In this document: positions 9,930 to 18,610 of the stretch, in pieces | Numbering within the stretch: position 1 is the stretch's first letter | How the letters are laid out: each line of letters starts with the position of its first letter | NCBI RefSeq assembly: GCF_000612725.1 | Contig: NZ_HG964457.1 | Span: 213,809-277,808, forward strand | Direction of reading: 5' to 3' | Origin: Mycolicibacterium austroafricanum | GTDB taxonomy: Bacteria; Actinomycetota; Actinomycetes; Mycobacteriales; Mycobacteriaceae | Length of the DNA: 64,000 nucleotides | Position numbers and translations under genes: made by a program | Notes under the pieces: generated by a model | The model's input: the letters and a program-made list of their open reading frames with translations, nothing else | The model's database searches: none | What the model was told of the DNA's origin: nothing

Positions 9930-11153
9930 ATGACCGTGCTGGAGTCCAGCCGCCCCGTTCCCGACGCCCTGAGCCCGAGACGCGAGGACAAGTTCTCGTT
10001 CGGCCTATGGACGGTCGGATGGCCCGGCGTCGACCCGTTCGGCGTCGCCACCCGTCCGGCGCTCGACGCCATCGAGGCCGTGGATCGGCTGGCCGCACTG
10101 GGCGCCTACGGCTTGACGTTCCACGACGACGACCTCTTCGCGTTCGGCAGCTCCGATGGCGAGCGCCGGCGGGCCATCGATCGGCTGACCTCCGCGTTGA
10201 GCGCCAACGGTCTGGTCGTTCCGATGGTGACCACCAACCTGTTCACTCAACCGGTCTTCAAGGACGGCGGCTTCACCAGCAACGACCGCGCGGTGCGTCG
10301 CTTCGCGCTGCGCAAGGTGCTGCGCAACCTCGATCTGGCCGCCGAACTCGGTGCCCAGACCTTCGTGATGTGGGGCGGCCGTGAGGGCGGCGAATACGAC
10401 TCGGCCAAAGACGTGCAGGCGGCGCTGGAACGCTATCGCGAGGCGCTGGATGTGCTGTGCCAGTACGTGATCGACCAGGGCAGCGGAATCCGCTTTGCGA
10501 TCGAGCCGAAACCCAACGAACCCCGGGGTGACATCCTGCTGCCGACGGTCGGTCACGCTCTCGCGTTCATCGAGACCCTTGCCCATCCGGAGATGGTCGG
10601 GGTCAACCCCGAGACCGGGCACGAGCAGATGTCCGGGTTGAACTTCACGCACGGCATCGCCCAAGCCCTGTACAGCGGCAAGCTTTTCCACATCGACCTG
10701 AACGGGCAGCGCGGTATCAAGTTCGACCAGGACCTGGTGTTCGGGCACGGAGACCTGGTCAACGCCTTCTCGCTGGTGGATCTACTCGAGCACGGTGGAC
10801 CCGACGGTGGTCCGGCCTATGACGGCCCTCGGCATTTCGACTACAAGCCGAGTCGCACCGAGGACGCCGAAGGGGTATGGGCGTCGGCCGCGGCCAACAT
10901 GCGGATGTATCTGCTGCTGCGGCAGCGCGCTGCGGCCTTCCGCGCCGATCCCGACGTGCGTGAGGCGATGGCTGCCGCCAAGGTGGCCGAACTGCGTAAG
11001 CCGACGCTGGCGGCCGGGGAGACCTACGCCGACCTGCTGAACGACCGGTCCGCCTACGAGGAATTCGACACCGGCGCCTATTTCGGTGGAAAGGGTTGCG
11101 GCTTCGTGGCTCTGCACCAGTTGGCCGTCGAGCACCTGATGGGGGCGCGGTGA
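9930..11153 (+). CDS. xylA: xylose isomerase
   Basis: This 407-residue TIM-barrel isomerase of the shorter actinobacterial class converts D-xylose to D-xylulose with two divalent metals. Diagnostic stretches are FGLWTVGWPG near the N-terminus, the catalytic histidine in TFHDDDL, WGGREG, the metal-binding EPKPNEPRGD, GHEQMSGLN and LFHIDLNGQ. The match to Streptomyces-type enzymes runs full length. About 15 extra N-terminal residues precede the REDKFSFG start of the conserved core. I chose the ATG at 9930, preceded by TTGGAG. It is the first gene of the plus-strand xylose operon and is followed after 82 bases by the transporter genes. Confidence 0.96.
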   Translation: MTVLESSRPVPDALSPRREDKFSFGLWTVGWPGVDPFGVATRPALDAIEAVDRLAALGAYGLTFHDDDLFAFGSSDGERRRAIDRLTSALSANGLVVPMVTTNLFTQPVFKDGGFTSNDRAVRRFALRKVLRNLDLAAELGAQTFVMWGGREGGEYDSAKDVQAALERYREALDVLCQYVIDQGSGIRFAIEPKPNEPRGDILLPTVGHALAFIETLAHPEMVGVNPETGHEQMSGLNFTHGIAQALYSGKLFHIDLNGQRGIKFDQDLVFGHGDLVNAFSLVDLLEHGGPDGGPAYDGPRHFDYKPSRTEDAEGVWASAAANMRMYLLLRQRAAAFRADPDVREAMAAAKVAELRKPTLAAGETYADLLNDRSAYEEFDTGAYFGGKGCGFVALHQLAVEHLMGAR

Positions 11154-11235
11154 CGATGCGGACCGAAGACCTGTACCACGCCATACGTCTCAACACGCAA
11201 CAAATACCGTCTGCCACCCACTCGGAAGGATCCTC

Positions 11236-12306
11236 GTGAAGCGAACCAGCAGCCTGCTCTTCACCGCAGTCGTCGGGGTCGGCCTGACCTTGACAGCGTG
11301 CGGATCCAACTCGGACTCGGGGTCGACCGAAGCGCGAAGCGGCAAGGTCGGTGTCATCCTGCCCGACACCAAGTCGTCGGTGCGCTGGGAGACCAAGGAC
11401 CGGCCCGCGCTGGAGGCGGCGTTCCAGAACGCCGGCGTGGACTACACCATCCAGAATGCCGAAGGATCGGCTGACACGATGGCCACCATCGCCGACGGCA
11501 TGATCGCCGACGGTGTCACGGTGCTGGCCATCGTCAACCTCGACTCCGACAGCGGTGCCTCGATCCAGCAGAAGGCGGCCTCTCAGGGCGTCAAGACCAT
11601 CGATTACGACCGGCTGACGCTAGGTGGCTCCGCCGATGTCTACGTCTCGTTCGACAACAACGTCGTCGGTGAACTCCAGGGGCAGGGTCTCGTCGACTGT
11701 CTCGGCGGCAGACCGGCGAATGTGGTGTTCCTCAACGGTTCTCCCACCGACAACAATGCGACGCTGTTCAGCTCGGGCGCGCACTCGGTCGTCGACGCGA
11801 CGCCGTCGATCACGATCGTCGGTGAGCAGGCGGTCCCCGACTGGGACAACGACAAGGCCGTGACGATCTTCGAGCAGCTCTACACCGCGGCGGACGGCCG
11901 GGTGGACGGGGTGTACGCCGCCAACGACGGCCTCGCCGGTTCGGTCATCTCGATCCTGGAGAAGAACAAGCGCGCCGGCCAGGTTCCGGTGACCGGGCAG
12001 GACGCGACGGTCGAGGGTCTGCAGAACATCCTGGCAGGAACACAGTGCATGACGGTGTACAAGTCGGCCACCGAAGAGGCCAATGCGCTCGCCGAAGTTG
12101 CGATCGCGCTCGCCAACGGGGAGCAGCCCCAGACCACCAGCACCTCGCGTGACGACACCGGCGGACGCGACGTGCCGTCGGTGCTGTTGACACCGAAGTC
12201 GATCACCAAGGACAACATCAACGTGGTGTTCGACGACGGTGGACAGTCCAAGGACGAAGTGTGCTCCGGCCAGTTCGCCGAGGCGTGCTCAGCCGCGGGA
12301 GTCTGA
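11236..12306 (+). CDS. xylF: xylose ABC transporter substrate-binding lipoprotein
   Basis: This 356-residue exported sugar-binding protein has a signal sequence ending in the lipobox LTAC, with the acylated Cys at about residue 22. A Peripla_BP_4 fold follows (GKVGVILPDTKSSVRWETKD...), like XylF and other pentose-binding proteins. It starts at GTG 11236 behind a GGAAGGA site. It captures xylose outside the membrane and hands it to XylH. The stop overlaps the xylG start by one base (TGATG). The sugar assignment rests on the isomerase and kinase genes next to it. Confidence 0.92.
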   Translation: MKRTSSLLFTAVVGVGLTLTACGSNSDSGSTEARSGKVGVILPDTKSSVRWETKDRPALEAAFQNAGVDYTIQNAEGSADTMATIADGMIADGVTVLAIVNLDSDSGASIQQKAASQGVKTIDYDRLTLGGSADVYVSFDNNVVGELQGQGLVDCLGGRPANVVFLNGSPTDNNATLFSSGAHSVVDATPSITIVGEQAVPDWDNDKAVTIFEQLYTAADGRVDGVYAANDGLAGSVISILEKNKRAGQVPVTGQDATVEGLQNILAGTQCMTVYKSATEEANALAEVAIALANGEQPQTTSTSRDDTGGRDVPSVLLTPKSITKDNINVVFDDGGQSKDEVCSGQFAEACSAAGV

Positions 12307-13088
12307 TGGACACCCAACCGCCGATCCTCGAATTGCGGGGCGTCAACAAGAGTTTCGGTGTCGTGCACGTCCTCCACGACGTGGACTTCTGCGTCTACCC
12401 CGGCCAGGTGACGGCACTGGTCGGCGACAACGGTGCGGGTAAATCCACCCTGGTCAAGGCGATCGCCGGCATCCATCCCATCGACACCGGCACCTACCTG
12501 TTCGAGGGCAAACCGGTGACGGTGCACAGCCCCAACGACGTGTCGGCCCTCGGAGTCGAGGTCGTTTACCAGGATCTGGCGCTGTGCGACAACCTCGACA
12601 TCGTCGAAAACATGTTCCTGGGAAGGGAACTCAAGCGCCGCGGGATGCTCGACGAGGCGCGGATGGAGACGATGGCCCGTGAGGCGCTGACCTCGCTGTC
12701 GGTGCGGACGGTGAAATCGGTGCGCCAGCCGGTGTCCAGTCTGTCCGGCGGACAGCGCCAGACCGTGGCGATCGCGAAATCGGTGCTGTGGAACTCGAAG
12801 GTGGTTCTGCTCGACGAGCCGACCGCCGCCCTCGGTGTCGCCCAGACACGTCAGGTGATCGAGCTGGTGCGCGGACTCGCCGAGCGTGGCGTGGGTGTCG
12901 TGCTGATCTCGCACAACATGAACGACGTGTTCGAGGTCGCCGACCGGATCTGCGCGTTGTACCTCGGCAGGGTGGCCGCCGAGGTCAAGGCCTCCGAAGT
13001 CTCGCACGGCCAGGTGGTCGAACTCATCACCGCCGGCCGCTCGGGCAGTCTCGGTCTGGCGCCCGCGCAGGCCGCCGAGTCGATGTGA
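12306..13088 (+). CDS. xylG: xylose ABC transporter ATP-binding protein (single ABC domain)
   Basis: This 260-residue ATPase has Walker A GDNGAGKST (about 41-49), Q-loop YQDLALCDN, signature LSGGQRQTVAIAKS, Walker B VVLLDEPTAAL and H-loop SHNMND. It carries one ABC module, about half the length of the E. coli-type XylG with two fused modules, so it should work as a homodimer on XylH. The ATG at 12306 overlaps the xylF stop. It energises xylose uptake at the inner face of the membrane. Confidence 0.92.
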   Translation: MDTQPPILELRGVNKSFGVVHVLHDVDFCVYPGQVTALVGDNGAGKSTLVKAIAGIHPIDTGTYLFEGKPVTVHSPNDVSALGVEVVYQDLALCDNLDIVENMFLGRELKRRGMLDEARMETMAREALTSLSVRTVKSVRQPVSSLSGGQRQTVAIAKSVLWNSKVVLLDEPTAALGVAQTRQVIELVRGLAERGVGVVLISHNMNDVFEVADRICALYLGRVAAEVKASEVSHGQVVELITAGRSGSLGLAPAQAAESM

Positions 13089-13129
13089 ACCCGGCCGTGC
13101 ATTCCCGAGACACAGGTGAGGATCTCGAA

Positions 13130-14407
13130 GTGACCACTGTCCGTTCCGATTCCGATGTCAGCCTGGCAGACGCTGACTTCTCCGGTGACACCCGCGCCGA
13201 CGAGACATTCGGCGCCGCGGTTCGCGGCTACCTGCAGCGTGTGCGCGGCGGCGACATGGGCTCGCTGCCTGCTGTTCTCGGTCTCGTCGTGTTGTTCGTG
13301 GTGTTCGGCCTGGCCAACGACCGCTTCCTGTCGGCGCTGAACCTGGCCAACCTCATCACCCAGGCCGGGTCGATCTGTGTGCTGGCGATGGGTCTGGTGT
13401 TCGTGCTGCTGCTCGGCGACATCGACCTGTCCGCGGGGGTGGCCGGCGGGGTGTCGGCGTGCGCGACGGCGCTGATCGTCGTCAACCTGAGTTGGCCGTG
13501 GTGGGCGGCGCTGTTGGTCGGAATCGCCTGCGGCGCACTCATCGGCCTTGCCATCGGGTTGCTGCGCGCCAAGCTCGGGATTCCGTCGTTCGTCGTCACT
13601 CTCGCGTTCTTCCTCGGTTTGCAGGGAGTCACGCTCAAGCTCATCGGCGAGGGCGGCTCCGTGCGTGTCGACGATCCGGTGATCCGGGGTCTGACCATCA
13701 GCAACCTGCCCGTCGCCGCCGGCTGGGCGATCGCGGCGGTGGTGGTGGTCGGGTTCGCCGGTCTGGAGTTGCACCAGCATCGGCGCAAGATCGCCCTGCG
13801 GTTGTCGCACTCACCGCTCGGCGTCGTCGTCGCGCGGGTGGCCGCCGTGGCCGCGGTGGTGCTCGGCGTGACGTACGTGATGAGTGTCAACCGCAGCGTC
13901 AGCGCCGTCGCGGACATCCGCGGCATTCCGTATGTGCTGCCGCTGATCCTGGTGCTGCTGATCGCGATGACCGTCGTGCTCAGGCGCACCTCCTACGGCA
14001 GGCACATCTACGCCGTCGGCGGCAACGCCGAGGCCGCGCGCCGCGCCGGTATCTCGGTGGACCGCATCCGGGTGTCGGTTTTCGTGGTCTGCTCGTCGCT
14101 GGCGGCGTTGAGCGGAATCATCGCCGCGTCGTACGCGGGCAAGGTGTCGGCGTCGTCGGGCGCGGGGAACACACTGCTCTACGCGGTCGGTGCGGCGGTC
14201 ATCGGCGGCACGAGCCTGTTCGGCGGCAAGGGCCGTGCCATCGACGCGGTGATCGGCGGTGTGGTGGTCGCGACCATCGCCAACGGGCTGGGACTGCTCA
14301 ATCAGTCGTCGTACATCAACTTCCTGGTTACCGGCGGCGTCCTGCTCCTTGCCGCGAGCGTCGACGCGATCTCCCGCCGCAGACGGTCGTCGACCGGGCT
14401 GGGGTAG
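13130..14407 (+). CDS. xylH: xylose ABC transporter permease
   Basis: The permease has 425 residues and about ten hydrophobic segments, from LPAVLGLVVLFVVFGLAND to the LVTGGVLLLAASVDAISRRRR end. It is of the BPD_transp_2 (AraH/RbsC/XylH) type. The cytoplasmic loop GRHIYAVGGNAEAARRAGI contains the EAA-like coupling signature. The hydrophilic N-terminus (about 40 residues) is long. I chose the GTG at 13130 because an AGGTGAGG site lies just upstream. A GTG at 13085 overlapping the xylG stop (GTGA) is a real alternative and would add 15 residues. It is the last gene of the operon and ends 9 bases from the convergent aminotransferase gene. Confidence 0.9.
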   Translation: MTTVRSDSDVSLADADFSGDTRADETFGAAVRGYLQRVRGGDMGSLPAVLGLVVLFVVFGLANDRFLSALNLANLITQAGSICVLAMGLVFVLLLGDIDLSAGVAGGVSACATALIVVNLSWPWWAALLVGIACGALIGLAIGLLRAKLGIPSFVVTLAFFLGLQGVTLKLIGEGGSVRVDDPVIRGLTISNLPVAAGWAIAAVVVVGFAGLELHQHRRKIALRLSHSPLGVVVARVAAVAAVVLGVTYVMSVNRSVSAVADIRGIPYVLPLILVLLIAMTVVLRRTSYGRHIYAVGGNAEAARRAGISVDRIRVSVFVVCSSLAALSGIIAASYAGKVSASSGAGNTLLYAVGAAVIGGTSLFGGKGRAIDAVIGGVVVATIANGLGLLNQSSYINFLVTGGVLLLAASVDAISRRRRSSTGLG

Positions 14408-14416
14408 ACCGCTCCG

Positions 14417-15571
14417 TCAGGCCAGCCATGCCCCGATGCGGCGCAGCGCCTCTTCGAGGTCCGAGGCGGGGCCCGCGAACGACAGCCGCACGAACGCGCC
14501 ACCGCGGACGGTGTCGAAGTCGACCCCCGGCGCGATCGCAACGCCGGTGTCGTCCAACAGCTTCGAGCAGAACGCCAGCGAATCGGTGGTCAGGTGCGAC
14601 ACGTCGGCGTACACGTAGAACGCGCCGTCGGTCGGGGCCAGCCGGTCGATACCGAGCGCGCGCAGCCCGTCGAGCAGCAGTGTCCGGTTCGCGGCGTAGT
14701 CGTGGAGCAGGGCCTCGGCCTCGGCGATGGATTCGGGGGTGAACGCGGACACGGCGGCGATCTGCGGCAGCGCGGGAGGGCAGATGGTGAAGTTGCCGGT
14801 CAGACGGTCCACTGCGCGTTTGAGTTCGTCGGGCACCAGCAGCCACCCCAGCCGCCACCCGGTCATCGCGAAGTATTTCGAAAAGCTGTTCACCACAACG
14901 GCTTCCCGCGACGTTTCCCATGCGCAGCTGGTCGCGGGTGCCCCCGGGTACACCAGCCCGTGGTAGACCTCGTCGCTGATCAGCCGCACTCCGGAGGATT
15001 CGCACCACGCCGCGATGGCGGCGAGTTCCGCTGGTGGGATGACGGTGCCGCTCGGGTTCGCCGGGCTCGCGACGATCACGCCCGACACCGGCGGGTCCAG
15101 CTCGGTGAGCATCTGCAGCGTCGGCTGGAACCGGGTCTCGGGTCCGCAGGGCAGCTCGACGACCTCGCAGCCCAGTGCGGTCAGGATGTTGCGGTAACAC
15201 GGGTAGCCGGGGCTGGCGATCGCGACGCGGTCGCCGGGGTCGAAGCATGCCAGGAACGTCAGCAGGAATCCGCCCGACGAACCCGTTGTCACGACGACGT
15301 CGTCGGGATCGACGGTGAGTCCGTGACGCGCCGTGTACGAGCCGGCGATGGCCGCCCGCAGCTCCGGAATGCCCAGGGCGACGGTGTAGCCGAGGTCGTT
15401 GCGGTTCAGCGCCGCGACGGCCGCGTCGCGCACCGCCGACGGGGCGCCGGCGCTCGGCTGCCCGGCGGAGAGGTTGACCAGGTCACCGTGGGTGCGCTGG
15501 CGCTCGGCCGCGGCCAGCCACACGTCCATCACATAGAACGGTGGGATACCCGAGCGCTGCGAGACGGTCAT
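14417..15571 (-). CDS. aspB: class I/II PLP-dependent aminotransferase (AspB/Rv3565-like)
   Basis: This 384-residue fold-type I aminotransferase has the substrate-binding region NLSAGQPS, TGSSGGFLLTFLACFDPGD, the cofactor asparagine in ASPANPSG, and a Schiff-base lysine in NSFSKYFAMTGWRLGW. The C-terminal arginine region reads AFVRLSFAG. The position next to fadE33-fadE32-fadE31-fadD3 matches aspB (Rv3565) in the M. tuberculosis KstR2-regulated cluster. Its substrate there is not established, and the label aspB is historical. The ATG at 15571 is the first plausible start. It lies 9 bases downstream of fadE33 and is probably the last gene of the fadD3 operon. Confidence 0.88.
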   Translation of the reverse strand: MTVSQRSGIPPFYVMDVWLAAAERQRTHGDLVNLSAGQPSAGAPSAVRDAAVAALNRNDLGYTVALGIPELRAAIAGSYTARHGLTVDPDDVVVTTGSSGGFLLTFLACFDPGDRVAIASPGYPCYRNILTALGCEVVELPCGPETRFQPTLQMLTELDPPVSGVIVASPANPSGTVIPPAELAAIAAWCESSGVRLISDEVYHGLVYPGAPATSCAWETSREAVVVNSFSKYFAMTGWRLGWLLVPDELKRAVDRLTGNFTICPPALPQIAAVSAFTPESIAEAEALLHDYAANRTLLLDGLRALGIDRLAPTDGAFYVYADVSHLTTDSLAFCSKLLDDTGVAIAPGVDFDTVRGGAFVRLSFAGPASDLEEALRRIGAWLA

Positions 15572-15580
15572 CCCGCCAGG

Positions 15581-16522
15581 CTAGAACACCTGCGCTTCGA
15601 GCCGGCGCAGCTGTTCCCGCGGCGGCCCGAAGAGCTGGGCGCTGCCGTGGGCCCGCTTGAAGTACAGCTGGATGTCGCTCTCCCAGGTGATCGCGATGCC
15701 GCCGTGCATCTGCACCGCCTCGGCCGCGACCTTCGAGAACGCCTCGCCGGCCGCCAGCCGGGCCAGCGCCGCCGATGTCGCGGTCGGTTCCGCCACCGCC
15801 TCGTCGACGACGGCCTTGGCCGACTGCACGGCGACGTAGAGGTCGGCCATCCGGTGCTTGAGCGCCTGGAAGCTGCCGATCGGCCTGCCGAACTGCACGC
15901 GGTCCTTGGTGTACTGCACCGTCAGCTCGAGGCAGCGGGTGGCGGCCCCGATCTGCTCGGCCGCCAGCAGGATTGCCGCGGTGTCGGCCAGGCCGGGATC
16001 GGCGCCCAACGGCGAGGTTTCGGTGGCCTCGACGGCGGCCAGCGGCCGGGTGATGTCCATCGCCACGGCGGGTGTCGCGGTGAACGAGGTCCAACGCGTC
16101 AGCGCGTCGCCGTCTGCGGCGATCACGACGTCGGCGACGTTGCCGTTCACGACGTAGCCGGGATCGAAGACGACGGTGCCGATGGCAGCACCCTCAGCCA
16201 GCGCTGCCAGCGCTTCCGCGTCGGGCTCTGCGACGGACAGCAGTGCCAGCTCGGCGAGTGTGGTGCCCAGCAGCGGCGTCGGCACCAGGCCCTTGCCCAG
16301 TTCCTCGAGAACGACTGCGGCGTCACCCAATTCGCCGCCCGCTCCGCCGAGTTCCTCGGGCACCACCAGTGCGGCGGCACCCACCTGCTCGCACAGCATC
16401 TTCCACAGCGCCTCGTCGTAGCCCCGCTCGGAGGCCGCGGCCGTGCGCACCGCCTCCGGCGAGGCATGCTTGTCGACGAGCGCGGCGACGGTGTCGCGTA
16501 ACAGGTCCCGTTCTTCGCTCAT
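15581..16522 (-). CDS. fadE33: acyl-CoA dehydrogenase subunit FadE33-like
   Basis: This 313-residue, short acyl-CoA dehydrogenase-fold protein starts MSEERDLLRDTVAALVDKH. The C-terminal helical domain has the usual QFGRPIGSFQALKHRMAD and AVQMHGGIAITWESD stretches. Steroid-type FadE subunits of about 310-320 residues act as alpha2beta2 heterotetramers with a longer partner; in M. tuberculosis FadE31 pairs with FadE32 or FadE33. The gene order fadE31-fadE32-fadE33-aspB is kept here. The start overlaps the fadE32 stop by ATGA. The role is in oxidation of intermediates from the last steroid rings; the precise substrate is not settled by sequence. Confidence 0.88.
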   Translation of the reverse strand: MSEERDLLRDTVAALVDKHASPEAVRTAAASERGYDEALWKMLCEQVGAAALVVPEELGGAGGELGDAAVVLEELGKGLVPTPLLGTTLAELALLSVAEPDAEALAALAEGAAIGTVVFDPGYVVNGNVADVVIAADGDALTRWTSFTATPAVAMDITRPLAAVEATETSPLGADPGLADTAAILLAAEQIGAATRCLELTVQYTKDRVQFGRPIGSFQALKHRMADLYVAVQSAKAVVDEAVAEPTATSAALARLAAGEAFSKVAAEAVQMHGGIAITWESDIQLYFKRAHGSAQLFGPPREQLRRLEAQVF

Positions 16523-17478
16523 TTGGTCAGTGCCTCCAACACTCGCCGCCGGTGCCATGTCGGGTCGCCCCAGGCGGGGCGCAGCGCCTGCACCCGCAGC
16601 AGCAGCAGCGACAGGTCGTGTTCCTGGGTGAAGCCGATCGCCCCGTGGGTCTGCAACGAGGAACGCGCCGCCAGCAGGGCGGCGTCGGCAGCGGCCACCT
16701 TGGCCGCGCTGACGTCGCGCCCGGTGTCCGTCGAACCGTCGGCGAGCGACAGCGCCGCGCCGTAGACGAGCGGCCGGGCCAGCTCGACCGCGATCAACAC
16801 GTCGGCCAGCTTGTGCTTGATGGCCTGATAGGTGCCGATCACCGTGCCGAACTGGCTGCGCTGCTTGGCGTACTCCACCGACGCGTCCAGCATCGCCTGC
16901 GCCGCGCCGACGAGCAGGGCCGAGGTCGCCAGCGCGCCGAATTCGAACGCGCGCGCCACATCGGCGGCCTTCCGGTCACCGGAGGCACTGACCTCGAACA
17001 ACTTCCGGCTCGGATCCACCGACTCGTGTTCGGCGCCTGCCGATGCATTGCTGACTGAGCCGTCCTCGGCGAGCAGGATCAAGCCTGCGGTGTCCGCGTT
17101 CACGGCTCGGGGGACCAGCGGCGGTGCGGCGACGGTGGCGATCAGCTCTCCGGCGGCCAGCGCGGCGCTGCGATCATCGTCGGCCAGCAGCACCGGAGCC
17201 ACCGCGACGGATTCGGCGACCGGACCCGGCACGTTCCACCGGCCCAGTCGCTCCAGCGCCACCACCAGGTCCACCGGGTGGGCTTCGATGCCGTCGAACT
17301 TCTCGGGCACCATCAGCGCGGTCACGCCGAGGTCGGCAAGCTGTGACCACACCTTGCGGCCGGGGGCGGTGTCGCCCTCATCCCACGCCCGCACCGCGGC
17401 GGGCACGTCCGCAGCACCCAGTGCGGCGTCGATGCTCGCGGCGAAATCCCGCTGCTGTTCGTCGATCTCAAAGTTCAC
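16519..17478 (-). CDS. fadE32: acyl-CoA dehydrogenase subunit FadE32-like
   Basis: This 319-residue acyl-CoA dehydrogenase-fold protein starts MNFEIDEQQRDFAASIDAAL. The conserved C-terminal stretches are QRSQFGTVIGTYQAIKHKL and LQTHGAIGFTQEHDL. The middle beta-domain is shortened, as in FadE32/FadE28-type subunits that need a full-length partner to build the FAD site. It follows the fadE31 gene by 6 bases and overlaps fadE33 by ATGA. Expected partner FadE31; expected function is dehydrogenation of a CoA thioester in C/D-ring steroid catabolism. Confidence 0.88.
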   Translation of the reverse strand: MNFEIDEQQRDFAASIDAALGAADVPAAVRAWDEGDTAPGRKVWSQLADLGVTALMVPEKFDGIEAHPVDLVVALERLGRWNVPGPVAESVAVAPVLLADDDRSAALAAGELIATVAAPPLVPRAVNADTAGLILLAEDGSVSNASAGAEHESVDPSRKLFEVSASGDRKAADVARAFEFGALATSALLVGAAQAMLDASVEYAKQRSQFGTVIGTYQAIKHKLADVLIAVELARPLVYGAALSLADGSTDTGRDVSAAKVAAADAALLAARSSLQTHGAIGFTQEHDLSLLLLRVQALRPAWGDPTWHRRRVLEALTK

Positions 17479-17484
17479 GTTCGT

Positions 17485-18609
17485 CTACTTTCGGGGCAGG
17501 CCCAGGAGCCGCTCGGCGATGATGTTGCGTTGGATCTCGTTGGTCCCGGCATAGATCGGCCCGCCGAGCGCGAACAGTAGACCCTCGGTCACCGAATCGG
17601 TCAGCTCACCGTCTGCGCCGCGCAGATCCAGCGCGGTCTGGTGCAGGGCGACGTCGAGCTCGGACCAGAACACCTTGGTGATCGACGATTCCGCGCCCAG
17701 TTCACCGCCGTTGCTCACCCGGGTGACGGTGCCGAACGTGTGCAGCCGGTAGGCCTGGGCCTTGATCCAGGCGTCGGCCACCCGATCGGTGAACGCCGGG
17801 TCGGGATTGTCCTTCCATTGCGCGACAAGGCGTTCGGCAGGAGCGAGGAAACGGGCCGGGCTGCGCAGCGACATGCCGCGCTCGTTGCTCGAGGTGCTCA
17901 TCGCCGCGCGCCACCCGTCGTGCACGCCACCGATCACGTCCTGATCGGGCACGAAGACGTCGTCGAGGAAGATTTCGCCGAAGCCGGTGTCGCCGCCGAG
18001 CTGAGCGATGGGGCGGACCGTGACCCCCTTGGCCTTCAGGTCGAACATGAAGTACGTAAGCCCCTTGTGGCGCTGTGCTTCCGGATCCGAGCGGAACAAC
18101 CCGAACGCCCGCTCGCCGAACACCGCCCGCGAACTCCAGATCTTCTGCCCGTTGAGCAGCCAGCCGCCGTCGGTCCTGGTCGCCGTCGAACGCAGCGAGG
18201 CCAAATCGCTGCCGGACTCCGGCTCCGACCATGCCTGCGCCCAGATCTCCTCGCCGCTGGCCATCTTCGGCAGGATGCGGTCCAGCTGTTCCTCGGTACC
18301 GTGCGCGAACAGTGTCGGCGCCAGCATCGAGGTGCCGTTGGCGCTGGCCCGGCCCGGGGCGCCGGCGCGGAAGTACTCCTCCTCGTACACGATCCACTGC
18401 AGCAGCGACGCATCACGGCCGCCGTACTTCTCGGGCCACGTGATCACCGACAGCCCGGCGTCGAAAAGCACCTTGTCCCAACGGCGGTGCTGTTCGAACC
18501 CTTCTGCGGTGTCATAGGACTTGGTCGGGAACGCGCTCTTGTTCGCGGCGAGGAAATCACGTACCTCGGCCCGGAACTCGGACGTGGCGTCGTCGAAGGT
18601 CAGGTCCAA
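17485..18609 (-). CDS. fadE31: acyl-CoA dehydrogenase FadE31-like
   Basis: The protein has 374 residues from a TTG start at 18609 (LDLTFDDATSEFRAEVRDFL). Family motifs are WPEKYGGRDAS, AQAWSEPESGSDLASL (FAD/substrate site), NGQKIWSSRA, GGDTGFGEIFLDDVFVP and the C-terminal GGPIYAGTNEIQRNIIAERLLG. A GTG at 18624 in the same frame would overlap fadD3 by 14 bases and lacks a ribosome site. The TTG has GAGAGGG at good spacing, and M. tuberculosis FadE31 begins at the same aligned residue. It is the full-length partner for FadE32/FadE33. It lies between fadD3 and fadE32 in one operon. Confidence 0.9.
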   Translation of the reverse strand: MDLTFDDATSEFRAEVRDFLAANKSAFPTKSYDTAEGFEQHRRWDKVLFDAGLSVITWPEKYGGRDASLLQWIVYEEEYFRAGAPGRASANGTSMLAPTLFAHGTEEQLDRILPKMASGEEIWAQAWSEPESGSDLASLRSTATRTDGGWLLNGQKIWSSRAVFGERAFGLFRSDPEAQRHKGLTYFMFDLKAKGVTVRPIAQLGGDTGFGEIFLDDVFVPDQDVIGGVHDGWRAAMSTSSNERGMSLRSPARFLAPAERLVAQWKDNPDPAFTDRVADAWIKAQAYRLHTFGTVTRVSNGGELGAESSITKVFWSELDVALHQTALDLRGADGELTDSVTEGLLFALGGPIYAGTNEIQRNIIAERLLGLPRK

Positions 18610-18610
18610 T

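Noticed and set aside
15583..15596. TAGAACACCTGCG resembling a KstR half site
   Set aside because: Only the left half fits TnnAACnnGTTnnA, and it lies in the 3' end of fadE33 rather than in a promoter region.
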